This document shows positions 48,938 through 60,937 of a DNA stretch of 64,000 nucleotides, piece after piece (the stretch's first letter is position 1; every line of letters starts with the position of its first letter). A program made the translations under genes and the position numbers. Source of the DNA: Clavelina lepadiformis (Eukaryota > Chordata > Ascidiacea > Aplousobranchia > Clavelinidae). The DNA is taken from NCBI RefSeq assembly GCF_947623445.1, contig NC_135243.1, forward strand, positions 21,584,479 through 21,648,478. The letters are read 5' to 3'. The notes under the pieces are model-generated. The model searched no databases and had not been told where the DNA came from. It saw only the letters and a list, made by a program, of their open reading frames with translations.

Positions 48938-49880
48938 ATGATCAAGATGAACAAATCCTTCATTATTTTCATGGTTTTTGCCTTGCTGGTGTTGGCCGCC
49001 GACGTATTGCCGGTGCAAGGAGCACCATCTGGGTAGGTTTTTAGTAAATAAAAAATGAAAGTGCTACAATAAAAAATCTGGGTAAGTTTTTGGTACCTCG
49101 ATAACTTTGCATGTTGATTCGAATAAATTGCTACAACATTGTTTTAATATGTTTATCGTTGCGGAGATTTATAACTGAGTAAGTCATTAGAATTCTTTAA
49201 TCCGTTCAAATAAATTGCCACAATAACTTTATAACAAGCTTAACAAGTCATTTGTCCAAGCTGTTAACTGCTTTATTTTGCAGGAAAAGTGGAACTCATA
49301 ATCACGGATTTGAAGGCGGAAGAAATGGCGAGTGACCTCTATAGTGTTATAATTTATATAGCAAATATTCTGACAACAATATCAAAATAATTTATCTAGT
49401 GCTTAAATTAATTATTCTGACCTATGATTAGTTTAATGTTGTGAACTATAGTGAATTCTTTAACATACTCAAACAAAGTCAATGCAAAAATATTATGCAG
49501 AAGGCAACCTATATTACACGGGGTTAATTTTAAAACAGTGAATTATTTTGAGTTAGTTATTCAACGAAACAAATCACTTTGTCAATCACATATATTAATG
49601 TACGAGAATAAAACGCTATAAAATTTTGCAACAATATCAAATTTTTTACTGATATCTATTGTTTCATCAGCTTGTTGAATGATCGACTTTTAATTGAAGT
49701 GGATTATTTGGTTTTTGATATTAGATATTTATTTGTTATTTATTAATTAATTATTTGATATTTTTGATATTTGATATTTGATATTACTTGCTAACTCTAC
49801 AAACATAACTAAAATTGCTGAACATAACAGGGAACGATAACTTGGACGACAGTGCAGCTTGCTGTTTTGATGATGACTGA
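48938..49880 (+). CDS. Small secreted peptide precursor, ~62 aa
   Basis: Exons 48938-49032, 49284-49327 and 49831-49880 give 63 codons with matching phases. The N-terminus MIKMNKSFIIFMVFALLVLA is a clear signal peptide, with cleavage likely after VQG (28) to give APSG.... The mature part has a basic, His/Gly-rich middle (KSGTHNHGFEGGRNG) and an acidic tail with a cysteine pair (DDSAACCFDDD). Intron 2 needs a GC donor (AATG|GCGAGT); using the nearby GT (GA|GTGACC) instead would end the protein after GRNGEER. A TATA box is upstream and AATAAA follows near 49960. Basic core plus acidic tail recalls antimicrobial peptide precursors, but this is only analogy; a hormone or other secreted peptide is equally possible. 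Confidence 0.65.
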
Positions 49881-51503
49881 CACTGCCACAACTACATACT
49901 GAATAACCGACTTAGGCCTATGTTATTTCGTATTGTGCTGTCATAAAAGAGATATTGCAATAAATATCGTAAAATAATATCTTATTGTCTCTTGATATGC
50001 GACGTTTCTTTGCTTTTACGCTGATTGTTGAACTTCGAGTTCACACAAGATAAGAAATTATATATTTTCCTGATTTAATCCGCAATGGCACAACAATTAT
50101 ACGAAAAAACGTTTTTGTTTTTTTTTAGATTTTATGTTAATATTATTAACGCTGTCCCTCTTAATTCAAATTATGAGCGAAGATTTCATGTGTGACGTAT
50201 ACACACAGATTGCTGCATTTGCATGCAAGCAATAACAGCTTGATTACAAAGGTAGATTGTTTTCATCTTTTTAGCTTTTAATTGCTCATAACTTAAATTT
50301 TGTCTTTTCCTTTATAGAACAAAACAACCGAAATACCTTCATTCGTTGCTTAGGCTATTCCATAATTCTAATAAAGAAACTTCCATAAAATATTAACGTT
50401 GCGCAAATTATAATTTAAAATGATTAACCTCCAACACAATGTATATCTTCCCAGTAAGAGTGAGATGATTCTTAATTATGCAAATCGTGGAGTCTGTGAC
50501 GATTAAGACAAGAACATGACGTAGTTAAGAAAATAAATGTATAATTGCCACATTTACATACAGTATAACGAGGCTTGACCTGTTCGTTGTGTGAGATCGT
50601 TTTTACTTCGTCAAAAAGATTGCTGAGAAAAAGCGTGTGTAGCTTTAACTCAATGCAGGCGATCTTTGGGTGACAATTCGTCGCCGTCAAGTGACAATTG
50701 ACCTGGCAGAGTTCGTCCTACTAAAGCGATATTTTTTTTTCAAAAAATTTCTTGAATTTGATTCCGGTCAAAAAATGGTTTTAGTCCATTCCCTTGATAG
50801 TTTTTATCTTAGTATAATATATTACTGCTTAGTTAGTACTTTTTCTATAATCTATTTGTTTTATTCTATTCCCGTGCTATCCCGTCATCTGTTGATGAAA
50901 CAAGAAGGAGAAATGGAAGATGTTCATTTTGAAACATGTTACTTTGCTTTTTTTTTGGATCAGGAGCAAGCACCAAGCATTGCTTCTTCTCAGGAGTATG
51001 CTTGCTTTGCTTAAACATGATACATGAGCTTAAACATGAGCTTAAACATGCTTTTGTTTCGAAATTTTCATAAATTATACCGCAACGAAGAAATGCTTTA
51101 TGTCACGTTTTTGACAAAAAGTTTTGGTGTGGTTAAACTCGAATCTAAAACTTCTGTCAAATCAGAAAACTTCTTAGTATTCTCTCGAGGGTGTGACAGC
51201 AAAGAACAAAGGCACACAAGGGCGACATGAGAACGTAAAATCACGATCACAATATTGTCAAAATCAGGAAACAGCAGTTTTTGACGATAAAATACAATAG
51301 GCTACTTTATTTAACGGTGCGCAAATTTCTTAATAATTTTCAAAATCTACTCAAACAACCTCGAAAATTGTTAAAAAACACAGAAAGAAATAGAATATAA
51401 GGAAAAGAAAACATTTTACAAAACATGAAAGCATTTCCAACCACCCCACGGACAAGCTATCGCCAAGTAACACTTAATTGTCACTGTCATTCAGTGACAG
51501 AGT
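49881..51503. other. Intergenic, nothing recognised beyond a poly(A) signal
   Basis: Begins with the 3' UTR of the peptide gene (AATAAA near 49960). The rest is AT-rich with no convincing exon; the longest plus-strand frame (50670-51014) has no supporting features. Confidence 0.45.
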
Positions 51504-54390
51504 TCAACTGCCTTCTAAAGTCCATCTGAAGCCAAAAATTTTATTTTTTTTTTCCAACTCGTTACGCTTTCTCATCTCAATTAATTGTTGCTCTTGCAGA
51601 GATGAAATCTTCCTCAACTCCTTTAACATTTCTTTTTGAGTCTGTAAAATCTCATCGTCGGGGTTTTCTCGTTTTCGTTTCCTGTGGAATTTGATGTCGT
51701 CATCAGCTGGTGAGCAAGACGATGAAGCGGGATCTTCTTTTTCTAGGATTTTCAAAGTAGAGCTTTTACTTTTCAGAGTTGAAAAATGCTCTTCAGAAAC
51801 TATGGTGACTTGATGAAGCGGAAAACTCTTCTGGTGCTCATCCGTTGATATGTGGCCACAGGAAGTGATCCGCAAGTTTTCTTCTCGCGAAGCTAACCTT
51901 CGACTTCGAGTCCTGTGAGGAGCCTCGGAAGTACCGGTTCCTGAAGTAAAGGTCTTTATATTTAGCAACATGTAAACCACAGAGAGAATACAGATTTTGT
52001 CGCTTCAATCGACCTAGCATGTTGTAGAAGTTCTTGGTTAAAATATATTCTGAGCATACAATGTACTCTGTATATGACTTGCGCTCGCTTCAAACAGTCT
52101 TTGTTGAATTAGAAAAAATTACCCAAATGAAACTGATTAAAGCGCTTTTTTTGTAATTCTCAAAATTTTTTCAGATTACACCACACAAATGTGAGGCAAT
52201 ACAAAGTGACGTCATGTGTTACTGTAACGATATATTTTTCTTATTTCAATTTGTTTTCACTGTTTCAGTATTTATTTATATCGTAATTGAGAGTTTCACG
52301 GTGTCAGTTTACTACATTTTACGTTGTTTTGAAAATGAAGTTGGACTCATATACCGTTTGCTTCTTTCGTATTATTTTATTTCTTGCCTATTTATGTGCA
52401 TCTGTTTTTCACCGTGATGAGTTGCATTTTCCTTGTGTTTCTATGCTTTTGTTCGCACGGAAAATTTATATTGTTAGGCCTAAGGCGGTCACTCTGATTT
52501 CGTTTTCCCCTCTGTTGAGTAGATCTACGTGTCGGACGCTGAAATAGGAAGGGTGGCTGATTTTGATTGGATGATTCTGGATGTGACTGGCTGGGGTACA
52601 GACGATTTTAGCTGTGGTTCCTGAACGAGTATTTTAGTAAACATCCCGGCTCACAGTTAATATTCTACCCGTCGTTCTCGTTACTTGTTGGGATTGACCA
52701 CGTCACTTGTTGCGGAAGTGACTGAAAAATGTCATGCTGCTGCGGCAGCCGTTACTTCGACAAGAACCTGGCATTGTACTACGGACATATCCGTTACATC
52801 ACCTTCTTTGACATTCCAACATGTATTTTGCGTGCATTTGAAGCGCGTGTTTCGGTTACAAGTTGAGTCGCTTGAATCGCATAACGTTGCTGCGCAAACA
52901 GATGCCAGACATTGTAAATATTTGTGAAAAGCTTTTTGCAAAAACAATTCAAGAGGTCGTAAAACATTTAAAACTAAGACCTCTATGATTTTTTGGACCT
53001 CTTCCATAGGGCTTTAGAAAAGCTGTTTAAACCAATCAGAAGGAAGCATGGTAGGCATGGGTTGGTGGCCATGAATGCAGCTAAAATTGGGTTTTTAGGC
53101 CAAAACTCCTAAGTGTCAATTTTGCGCGTCTGTTAAAAAAGTTTGAAAAATATTGTTTTGTCGGCATTTAATGGAATGATAGTCCAAAGCATAACAAAGT
53201 GTCATGCAAAAATTTCAGAGAGCCCCATGGAGGATTTTTCGAGTAATCGGTTTTTTATTAAATTCGCTGTATAATAAAAAAAAACAAAAATTTTATGCCA
53301 TTTTTTGGTGTTTGACGGCTGCTGAAATTTCTCATATTGACCAAAGTAACGTTTCAACAAATAAATGACTTCCCAATTTGTTTTAGCCTTCTTACAGGTT
53401 TCCGTTTATTTTCGGCGTCCTGTTAAAGTCCGCAACTCTGGCTTGCCATAACCAAGCAGTTCTCGTTTTCGTAACGCACTAATGATCACGCTTATGAGCC
53501 TTGGCGAGCTCTTTAATCGCAAAGCGACATTGTAGAATACGTTTAACATGTCAAGGCAAAAGCAGAGTTCACCTGAATGAAGTGTTAAGTGCAAGGTAAT
53601 GTAAGAAAAATTTACCTGTAATTGGCGACCTGTGCTGTTCTCCAATCATTTGCAAAATTCTGCTATATGTGTCTTTTCGATTCGTTACTTCATTGCTTGC
53701 ACCAAACAATTCATTTGATTCGTTGTTCCACTTTCTAGCAGCTGTTCGCAAATCCCACCACTTGTGCTCGGCTTGGGCCACTGTTCTAAGTGGGTCGGCT
53801 TGTAACGAATTTACCTGCAGATGTAAATACAAAAATGTAGTTAGTACAGTAGTTATCAAGCAACGAAAACTGCGTTATGGGGAATTACCCACGATTTAAG
53901 TGTTAGGCTGATTCATGCTATAGCCAGTATCGCCTAAAGTTGCCGTACGCAGGTCTGCAATACTCAACGACTAAAATATCATTTCAAGGTTATTTCATTT
54001 GAGCAACCTCTACATAAACAATACTTACAGTATTAGTATCCATCGGAGACTGTAGAGCGGCCGTACAGTGTGCAGTCTGCAGTTCGCGACGTTTTCTCTG
54101 CAAGGTCCGCTTCAAAGATTGCTTTTTTGGCAGCGCCATGAGTACACCTGGTTCCAAGTCTCTGCTTACAGACCCGATGACGTTGCTTGTACTTGCTGAC
54201 AGTTCACCCATATTCACCTTCATTTGACTGATAGCCTGTCTTGCCAAAGCCGACTCTTTGTTGCCGCCGTGGTTATGTTCAGCATCAGCGTCAGTTATGA
54301 TTTGGTCCCCTTCGGTTGTTATACGAGCCTGGCACCGACTTTTCTGGTAGAGTTTGCCACGTCACTGAATCGTTCCGTTTTTATTAGTCA
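51504..54390 (-). pseudogene. FLYWCH plus Myb/SANT-like gene, 5' part damaged
   Basis: Three minus-strand exons join in phase: ~54390-54029, 53814-53616, 51940-51504. The first holds the second half of a FLYWCH zinc finger (YQKSRCQARITTEGDQI, then AEHNH) followed by a basic segment (ALPKKQSLKRTLQRKRRE), as in proteins that pair FLYWCH with transposase-like or regulatory regions. A TGA stands where the FLYWCH tryptophan belongs, and the next Cys is Gly. The second exon matches a Myb/SANT-like domain (AEHKWWDLRTAARKW, YSRILQMIGEQHRSPI). The third has a basic stretch (HRKRKRE) and a coiled coil (EMLKELRKISSLQEQQ). Upstream sequence has been replaced by other DNA. A shorter protein starting at an internal Met is possible, so this could be a live truncated gene. 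The role would be DNA binding in the nucleus. Confidence 0.6.
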
Positions 54391-54518
54391 TAGTAATGTC
54401 CGTTAAATTAAAATAATCACGATTTCCAACGGTAAGACAGCGGCAGGCTATAGACAAAAGGCGCTGTCCAAGTGATTATATGAGTCGGTGATGAAGTGTC
54501 GCGTGATTAAGTGGCGGT

Positions 54519-54826
54519 ACACCCTTAGACACATATTACGTGCAACGACAATACTATTCGATGTTGTTAAGTTATTTTGCAATGAAAGACATTTCAAGCA
54601 GGTTTTCAAGCAATGCCAACCAAAGTCGCAGCAATTATCCATTTATTTTGACTATTTTCCTTTTGATTTCGGGCCTTCTAGGAATTTGTGCTATAAAAAG
54701 TAATTTGCTTAAAGTTCTAATATCATTACAAAATATGAAGTAAAACATAAACCCGTGTACAAATCGGTATTAGTTTTACAACTTACGATCAACAATAATA
54801 TAATATATAGTCCTCGTAAATGTTCT
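54519..54826. repeat. Dispersed patch copied from FReD unit C
   Basis: 54519-54610 matches 34224-34315, and 54615-54826 matches about 35943-36145, which covers the end of exon 1 and much of exon 2 of FReD gene C. Both are in the same orientation and joined directly, with few differences from C and more from A. It therefore derives from C with an internal deletion. It is not expected to be functional. Confidence 0.75.
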
Positions 54827-54911
54827 TTATACTCGATTTGTACATTATACACGCAACTTCAAGATGTGCTCGATATGGTGTTGCCTCTATTTTAGTTTTA
54901 TCACTTATCAG

Positions 54912-55237
54912 CAGGGTTGCCATACCGTCCTTATTTCTAAGATTTGTCCTTATTTTAAAGGTCCGTGTCTTAGAAATATGTTTGTCCTTTTTTCTAAGAA
55001 ATGTCCTTATTTTTAGGGCGGAGGTGGGCACTTTTGTCCTTATTTTGGGCATTTTGTCACCTTTACGATACCATTTTGTACCAAAGAGATACCAAAATTA
55101 TGAACATGCAGATAGTGTCTTGTTTTTTTATTTTAGGAACATTGGTTTCTTTCTCTTGTTGTACACTGTTTAAGGTGGTATTCTTCGTTCATTTTCTAGT
55201 CGTCCTTATTTTTGAGTTGAGACTGATGGCAACCCTG
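54912..55237. mobile_element. hAT-type MITE
   Basis: Ends CAGGGTTGCCATACC and CAGGGTTGCCATCAG (right end reversed), with a perfect 8-bp target duplication CTTATCAG (54904-54911 and 55238-55245). Interior is rich in GTCCTTATTT repeats. No coding frame. Confidence 0.88.
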
Positions 55238-55245
55238 CTTATCAG

Positions 55246-55688
55246 TCTCACTGAGACACCTTTATAGACTCAACCAATACTAAATCTGAAGATATTAGAG
55301 AATAGGACTGTAGCGTTTACTCGTTCTGTTAATTTTTATGTCGTTTCTGTTTACGACATTATGACGCTTATGGCTTGCATTTGTGATAAATATGAAAGTC
55401 TTCGCGGTCCACTTCAAAGCGCTCTTTCATTTTCCATCTGAGAGCTGCGTAAATAATCATAAGGTATGGATTGAAATAGGCAGCCATTGCCTCTTCAATT
55501 CTTTGCAATAAAGAAAGTAAAGAATACAGAAAATGCTCTGAAAAGCAACGAAAAGAATTCGATGGATAAAAACGGCTTCACATAGAAAAGGTGCGTGCGT
55601 TGGAAATTTCACGATTCTCAAAGAAAACAACTTTTTACAGATTCTTTAAAAAAACGTTCCCACGAATGCGGTCAATAGCAAAGGAACG
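55246..55688. other. Intergenic, nothing recognised
   Basis: Between a MITE and the 3' end of the zinc-finger-like gene. It probably contains that gene's 3' UTR. Confidence 0.4.
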
Positions 55689-57872
55689 TCAAACAAAAAT
55701 ATTAGGTAACCGGTTTTGGGCGTTCTTTTTTCTCACAAGGTGGTGCACTTTATCCTGCACCTGCTTGGGGCTCTTATCCCTGCAACAAGGCAAAAATTCA
55801 TTCTTCAAACAATAGCGAGCGTAGGAGATGCTGATTAATTTGGAATCGGCAATTTCTGCCGCAAAATATGATTTGACGTCATCTTCTTGTCTTTTGCTAA
55901 ACTGTCTTCGTGATTTCTGCTCAAAACAAAAGAAACCGGTGTTGATCTCTTACAATTAAAAAGCGAAAGTTACATTTGTTCACAGAAACAATCTCACTCT
56001 CTAGAACTCACACGTGGGAATATCTCAAAAATTTGGGGTACAGTTTTATATTTAAGTTTTGTGTTTAGTTAGCTTAAACAATATTGAATAAACTTGAAGA
56101 AACTTCCCCAAATAGCGTTGTATAGTACATAAGCGTTGTATATTTGCGATATTCTGAAATAGTCTGACCCCTACACGATCCTGCGTACGCTATCACGCGG
56201 GATGTTATTAACACTGTGACGTGGAAGCTGTTTGTAGGTATAGCGTTATAGGCTAAGCGAAACAGCTAGACCGCTTAAGTGAACAATATAGGAACCTAAC
56301 CAAAGGTGTGCAACCGCGTTTGTGTCCACGAATCATCCTCCAGTTTGTTTTAGTTCTATGAATGAATTACTAACCACTGGTTTTCCATAAAAACTATAGT
56401 GAGTCCTAACTGATGGTCTAATATCAGGATTGGAAACTTTTGATCCGCCAGCTACGTTATTTTTCTTGACCAGACCAACCTGAAACGAGTGTAAAATGTG
56501 ATTTTTCAGCTCAATAAGCGTTTAATAAGTATACTGACATGTTGCGGACAAAAACATATGTACTTATGTCATAATAAAGAATCAGTCTAATATGAGTGCT
56601 CACATCTGTGTATGGAAGTATATCGGTACATCTCCCAACACTTGCACCAGCTTTCAAATCAGCATGCTGCTCATCACAAACTTTCTCAGTTACAGGAGAA
56701 TAAGCTCCGGACTTGGTCTTATCCTGAAATAAATTCGAGGAGATTAATCGCTTTTAACCAGAAGTTAATTTGAAAGAGCTGGTCGATTCCAACACTTACC
56801 TTCCACTCTTTGCGTCTGCGATCCAGGCTTTTGAGTATTTTCTTCACTCGTTCAGAATCCGTTCGGTGGCGTGGCCCTCGGAGATGTTGTCGCAATTGCT
56901 TGACCATTTTTCCGCATAGGGAGCATTTTGATTTTTGTCTGGACAAAATAGAGAATTTTATGGGGAGGTAAATTCCGCCATTTCTCCAACTGTTAATAGC
57001 TTTTGTTGAGCATTCTGAAGAAAAGATGTACCTTTTTCCACAAATTATGCCTACTGTATATAAGGAAAAGTATTACAACAATATATAAGTAACGTGTCTG
57101 GTGGTTGGCCAAATCAAACCACGGACGATTTAACCTAAAACAATTTATAACCCAAGTACTATTCATCCGAACAGATGTCAGGCTGGTCGTATCCTGCTAG
57201 AGACCAAATATGGGCGGTGCCACGGCATTGTGCTGGCCGTTCTGTTGGTCTATGTTAGTAACTGAATACGGTCGCTGCTGTTGTCCTCAAACTCAATGCC
57301 GTGGCATGTTTTCAATGTATTTCCATTTGATTGTAACTAAATACTCACCGTGACCTAAACGTTTGTCTTAAACCCATTGTGTTGTTTATTTATTTTCTTA
57401 TGTTGTATTTGTAAGGTACAAATTAAACTTCACACGATCCATTCAATTATTTGCAACCGCCGACAAAACAGGCAGCATAATGCCGTGGTGCTGCGCTTTT
57501 TTTCTTGATCACTGTAAGCAGGTATACGACCGTTCTGGTGCGATCACAGACCAGGGTATGACCAGCCTGACATCCCTTACTGCTTTATTCAAACCACATA
57601 TGCTGATTGCGTCATCGTGGGTTGAATTGACCTGAAACCAATGCGCCTACATTTTCTTAGGACAACATTTTTTTATTTTACCTTCAGATCGACGTCAAAA
57701 CACGTCGACCTGAATAGCAAAAGATGTACACAGAGTTAGTTATATAACAAGGCAGTACATACGTTAACTTCGGCTTTACATCAGTGCTTTGCGACTGCGA
57801 GGGCTCAGATAACAACGGATAATAATCCACTTCATTCCTTTCCAGTTTGACATGTGTCTTATTGAATTCCAT
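55689..57872 (-). CDS. Zinc-finger-like protein with basic C-terminal domain, function unknown
   Basis: Minus-strand exons: 57872-57780 (starts MEFNKTHVKLERNEVDYYPL), 57631-57581, 56938-56800, 56723-56604, 56479-56375, 55916-55689 (stop). Splice sites are good (for example ACTGAT|GTAAAG, AAG|GTAAGT). Phases are 0 at every junction but one: exon 3 begins in phase 2 after an exon ending in phase 0, so a small exon or other acceptor is missing there. Exon 3 encodes CSLCGKMVKQLRQHL...HR, a CxxC...H...H finger, and a basic run. The last exon (RQFSKRQEDDVKSYF, then SPKQVQDKVHHLVRKK) resembles a C-terminal domain seen in uncharacterised metazoan and transposon-linked proteins. A DNA-binding nuclear protein is the likely class; domesticated transposon origin is possible. 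Confidence 0.6.
57174..57574. mobile_element. MITE in intron 2 of the zinc-finger-like gene
   Basis: Inverted ends: GATGTCAGGCTGGTCGTATC at the left and GATGTCAGGCTGGTCATACC at the right (reversed), 401 bp apart, no coding frame. Its right end lies only six bases into the intron from the exon-2 donor (57580-57575). The target duplication is not clear, so the superfamily is not assigned. Confidence 0.75.
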
Positions 57873-58302
57873 ATCAGCAATTTACCGACGAGCCTGTACG
57901 ACAGCAATGCACCTATTACAATGAAAGCCACTGCAGTAGAGCAAAAAACAAACACTTAATAATTGAAGAAGTTGTGGACGGCTAATTTTGCATTGGCAAA
58001 AATTTCATGTGCACATGCTCACAGTGTTTTCAGCTGCACAGACCGTAAAATATGAGAAACCGGTGAAAACGCACCCGGTGTCGTTAAGTTCTCTGTCTAG
58101 CTCTTGCAACAAACAGTGTGACAAGCCAACTAACATAAGTGGGTAGGACCGAATTATACTTTTTTCAAGAAATTTCAGCCTGTCCCGGCATTCGGAACTT
58201 TTCAAGTGATAGCCTAATTTAAAAATTTTAACAAGTATGTTTTGAAAAATACATGTTAATTAATCCTTAATACTAATTTTAGCATCTGCTGATCTTTTTT
58301 AA
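57873..58302. other. Intergenic; one short minus-strand frame
   Basis: Upstream of the zinc-finger-like gene and ending at the piggyBac TTAA. A 66-codon minus-strand frame (58205-58005) is open but has no recognised feature. Confidence 0.35.
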
Positions 58303-60443
58303 CCTTTGTCCTACTGCATAATTTTACACCGCTAAAAGGCGGTGTGGGTACAATTGTACCCACATATATTTTATATTGAAATTCCCAAATTGGTTATACT
58401 TTTTATACGTTGTGGCGTATTTATTGGTCTGAACGTTTAGCTTCTTTGCTCTACGGAAGTATCATACGTGAAATAACAAAGAGAATCTGGAAGATATGTG
58501 GAATGTAGATGCTTTGCCTCTTGTACGTGCAGCTATATCTCGAGACCGCTTCACTATGATGCTAAGATTTATTAGATTCGACGATGAAAATACTCGTGCA
58601 GAGCGTGTGCAAAAAGATAAAGCTGCACCAATACGAGATATTTGGCTGATGCTGAATAAAAATTTGGAGAGAGTCCTACAAACCACATGAATCACCATAG
58701 ATGAACAATTGTTTCCATATCGAGGAAATACTAAATTTACACAGCATATACCAGGGGTGGGCAAACTATTTCAACCCGAGAGCCGCATTGGTTGTTAAAT
58801 TTTTACTGACGAGCCAAGTCATAAGAACTTATGACGTCATAAATAATAATTTATGTCGTTTAATTGTTCCATATCTGCATTCCTCAATCGAAAAATATCA
58901 TTAAATTTGGATAATTAATAACTTGTCATCAATGCTGGCCTAATTAAGGAAAATAAAAAGTGAGAAACGTTCATAAACAGTACTCTTGGTAGCCTTTACA
59001 ATTTTATTGAAATTTTACGATTCGACTAGAAGAGCCATAAAAAACATACCGAAGAGCCGCATGTGGCTCGCGAGCCGCAGTTTGCCCACGTCTGGTATAT
59101 ACCATCTAAACCGGCTAAATATGGCATCAAGGATTCCTAGGCTTGTCATGCATCTAACTTCTACCCGCTACATGGTCAGCGTTATACTGGAAAACCAATA
59201 GATGGTCCCAGACAGGTAAATGTTGGTGAGCGAACAGTTCTGGACCTGGCTTGTTTGTATAAAGGCTCTGGAAGAAATGTCACCACCGATACTTTCTTTA
59301 CAGGCACAGCTAGCTATGTAATGAACACATGGGACATGACTTTAGTTGGAACAGTCAGAAAAAACAAAAGGTTTGTGCCTAGCAACATGCAGCCTGCCAA
59401 GAAAAGGGCTGTTTACTCGACCAATTTCGTCTACCATCAAGATGCAAGAGTCTGTTCATATGTGCCAAAGAAAGAAAAATCAGTTGTGCTTCTATCGTCC
59501 ATGCACATGACTGGAGAAGTCGAAGCGACGCAATTAAGCAAACCAGAGATAATCAAGTATTACAACAAAACCAAAGGTGGGGTGGACACTGGACACGATG
59601 GACAAAATGCTGGGTGAATACACTTTAAAAAGACGGACATTGCGTTGGTCTTTGGCGTTTTATAACATAAACTTATAACATGATCGACGTCACTGGTTTA
59701 GCGTCGTTTATCATCTACAGGGAACACAACCCAGAGTTCAGAAAAAAGGCCCAACGAAGAAACTTTCTGAAAGATCTTGCGAAACAGCTATGTATGCCTT
59801 CAGTGGAAGTTCGCTCTACCAACCGCATGGTGATAAGAAACCGTTTCCTTCGAGCTGCAGTGGAAATGGTTCTAGGACGACACACTGCGACACCGCCAGA
59901 AGGGACTGCAACTAACCCCAAAGAATCCCATGGAAGTCGTGGAGCTACACCGATTGTTGGCAGCTGCTATGTCTGCAAACACCAGAAACGAAAACGACGT
60001 AAGACCAGGAAAAGCTGCGTGGCTTGCGTTCAGCCTGTTTGCGACGAACACTCAGTGACAAAAACAAAGTGTATTACTTGTGAAACGGACTAAAACCACC
60101 TCGATTAAGTTTTCGTTCATATTTCGTATCAAATAAATCCTTTCTGTAATCTGTTTCACTCAAAATTGGAAAAATTGTCTTTGTGTTATGTATTCTGGCG
60201 TCATTTCAATACAAAAAGTGTAAGGGTACAATTGTACCCATGCCGCCTCTTAAGGGTGTAAAAACAACTCGATCCTTTATCTCGGTAACATGTAAAGATT
60301 TTTTGTCGAAATTTACTCTGCATAATCTAACACAAAGATGTAGAGATGTCAGGAAATTTCAGGTCCCTCAGGTTTATAGAAAAAAGACTGCCTTAATTTA
60401 AAATTGGAAAGGTTACAATTGTACCCATGCAGTAGGACAAAGG
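58303..60443 (+). mobile_element. piggyBac element, transposase broken and 5'-deleted
   Basis: Identical 16-bp inverted ends CCTTTGTCCTACTGCA flanked by TTAA (58299-58302 and 60444-60447). A palindrome GGGTACAATTGTACCC lies near each end, with a partial third copy by the right end. Plus-strand transposase pieces: IRFDDENTRAERVQKDK, TIDEQLFPYRG (first catalytic Asp), SKPAKYGIK, GRNVTTDTFFTG (second Asp), NKTKGGVD (third Asp), and a C-terminal cysteine-rich end (CYVCKHQ...CVACVQPVCDEH). The N-terminal ~150-200 residues are absent, TGA at 58688 and TAG near 59138 interrupt the frame, frameshifts occur near 59585 and 59675, and a 343-bp hAT MITE interrupts it at 58752. It cannot make its own transposase. 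Confidence 0.93.
58752..59094. mobile_element. hAT-type MITE nested in piggyBac
   Basis: Ends CAGGGGTGGGCAAACT and CAGACGTGGGCAAACT (right reversed), with 8-bp flanks GCATATAC (58744-58751) and GTATATAC (59095-59102). Removing it and one flank restores the conserved junction HIPSKPAKYGIK of the piggyBac transposase, which proves the borders. It is younger than the piggyBac insertion. Confidence 0.93.
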
Positions 60444-60937
60444 TTAAACGAAAGAGATGTCATGTAAAACTGCAAGCAATGAATGTCACATATGACCTAG
60501 ACTCTAGACTAGAGTAACCTTTACCGGGGCATAATAGCGGCAAACATGGCATTTGCAGCAGCATATATTACACAAAAAGTACCGGTACCGAATAATTTTT
60601 TTAAAATAGCACCGAATACCGGATCCATCATTATATTTTTTGCCAAGTACATGTACCGTTACCGACGGTTCTTTCAAAGGACGGACTGTCCACCTCTGCT
60701 AACTAACATTGCATGCGACTGAAACCGAACCTAGAAGGCTACTTACTGAAAACAGTAACTTTCTCTATTGCGCAATGTATTTTGCGTAACAATGGGTTGT
60801 TTCCTGTCGTTATAGTTAATGCGTAAACTATCAGGTTTGTGCATGAATGCACACGTGTGAAGATACGCATTTTGTATGAGCGAGCGAGCACTCGCTTTCT
60901 TGAATTATAACTTGTGCACGGGTTTACAGCGCAACTA
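60444..60937. other. Intergenic with a possible hAT end
   Basis: 60575-60702 has GTACCGGTACCGAAT-type sequence and ends ACTGTCCACCTCTG, which looks like a right hAT terminus; the left end was not found. No gene. Confidence 0.35.

Noticed and set aside
50670-51014. 114-codon plus-strand frame with hydrophobic stretches
   Set aside because: Composition follows local T-richness; no family resemblance, and no supporting start or splice context.
52685-53007. Overlapping frames on both strands in the FLYWCH/SANT gene intron
   Set aside because: No recognisable protein on either strand and no splice sites compatible with the flanking exons' phases.
54820-55267. Two overlapping hydrophobic plus-strand frames
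   Set aside because: They lie within and around a hAT MITE whose GTCCTTATTT repeats give leucine/phenylalanine-rich translations by chance.
58005-58205. 66-codon minus-strand frame upstream of the zinc-finger-like gene
   Set aside because: No splice sites fit it to the neighbouring gene and no motif is recognisable; left as a note only.
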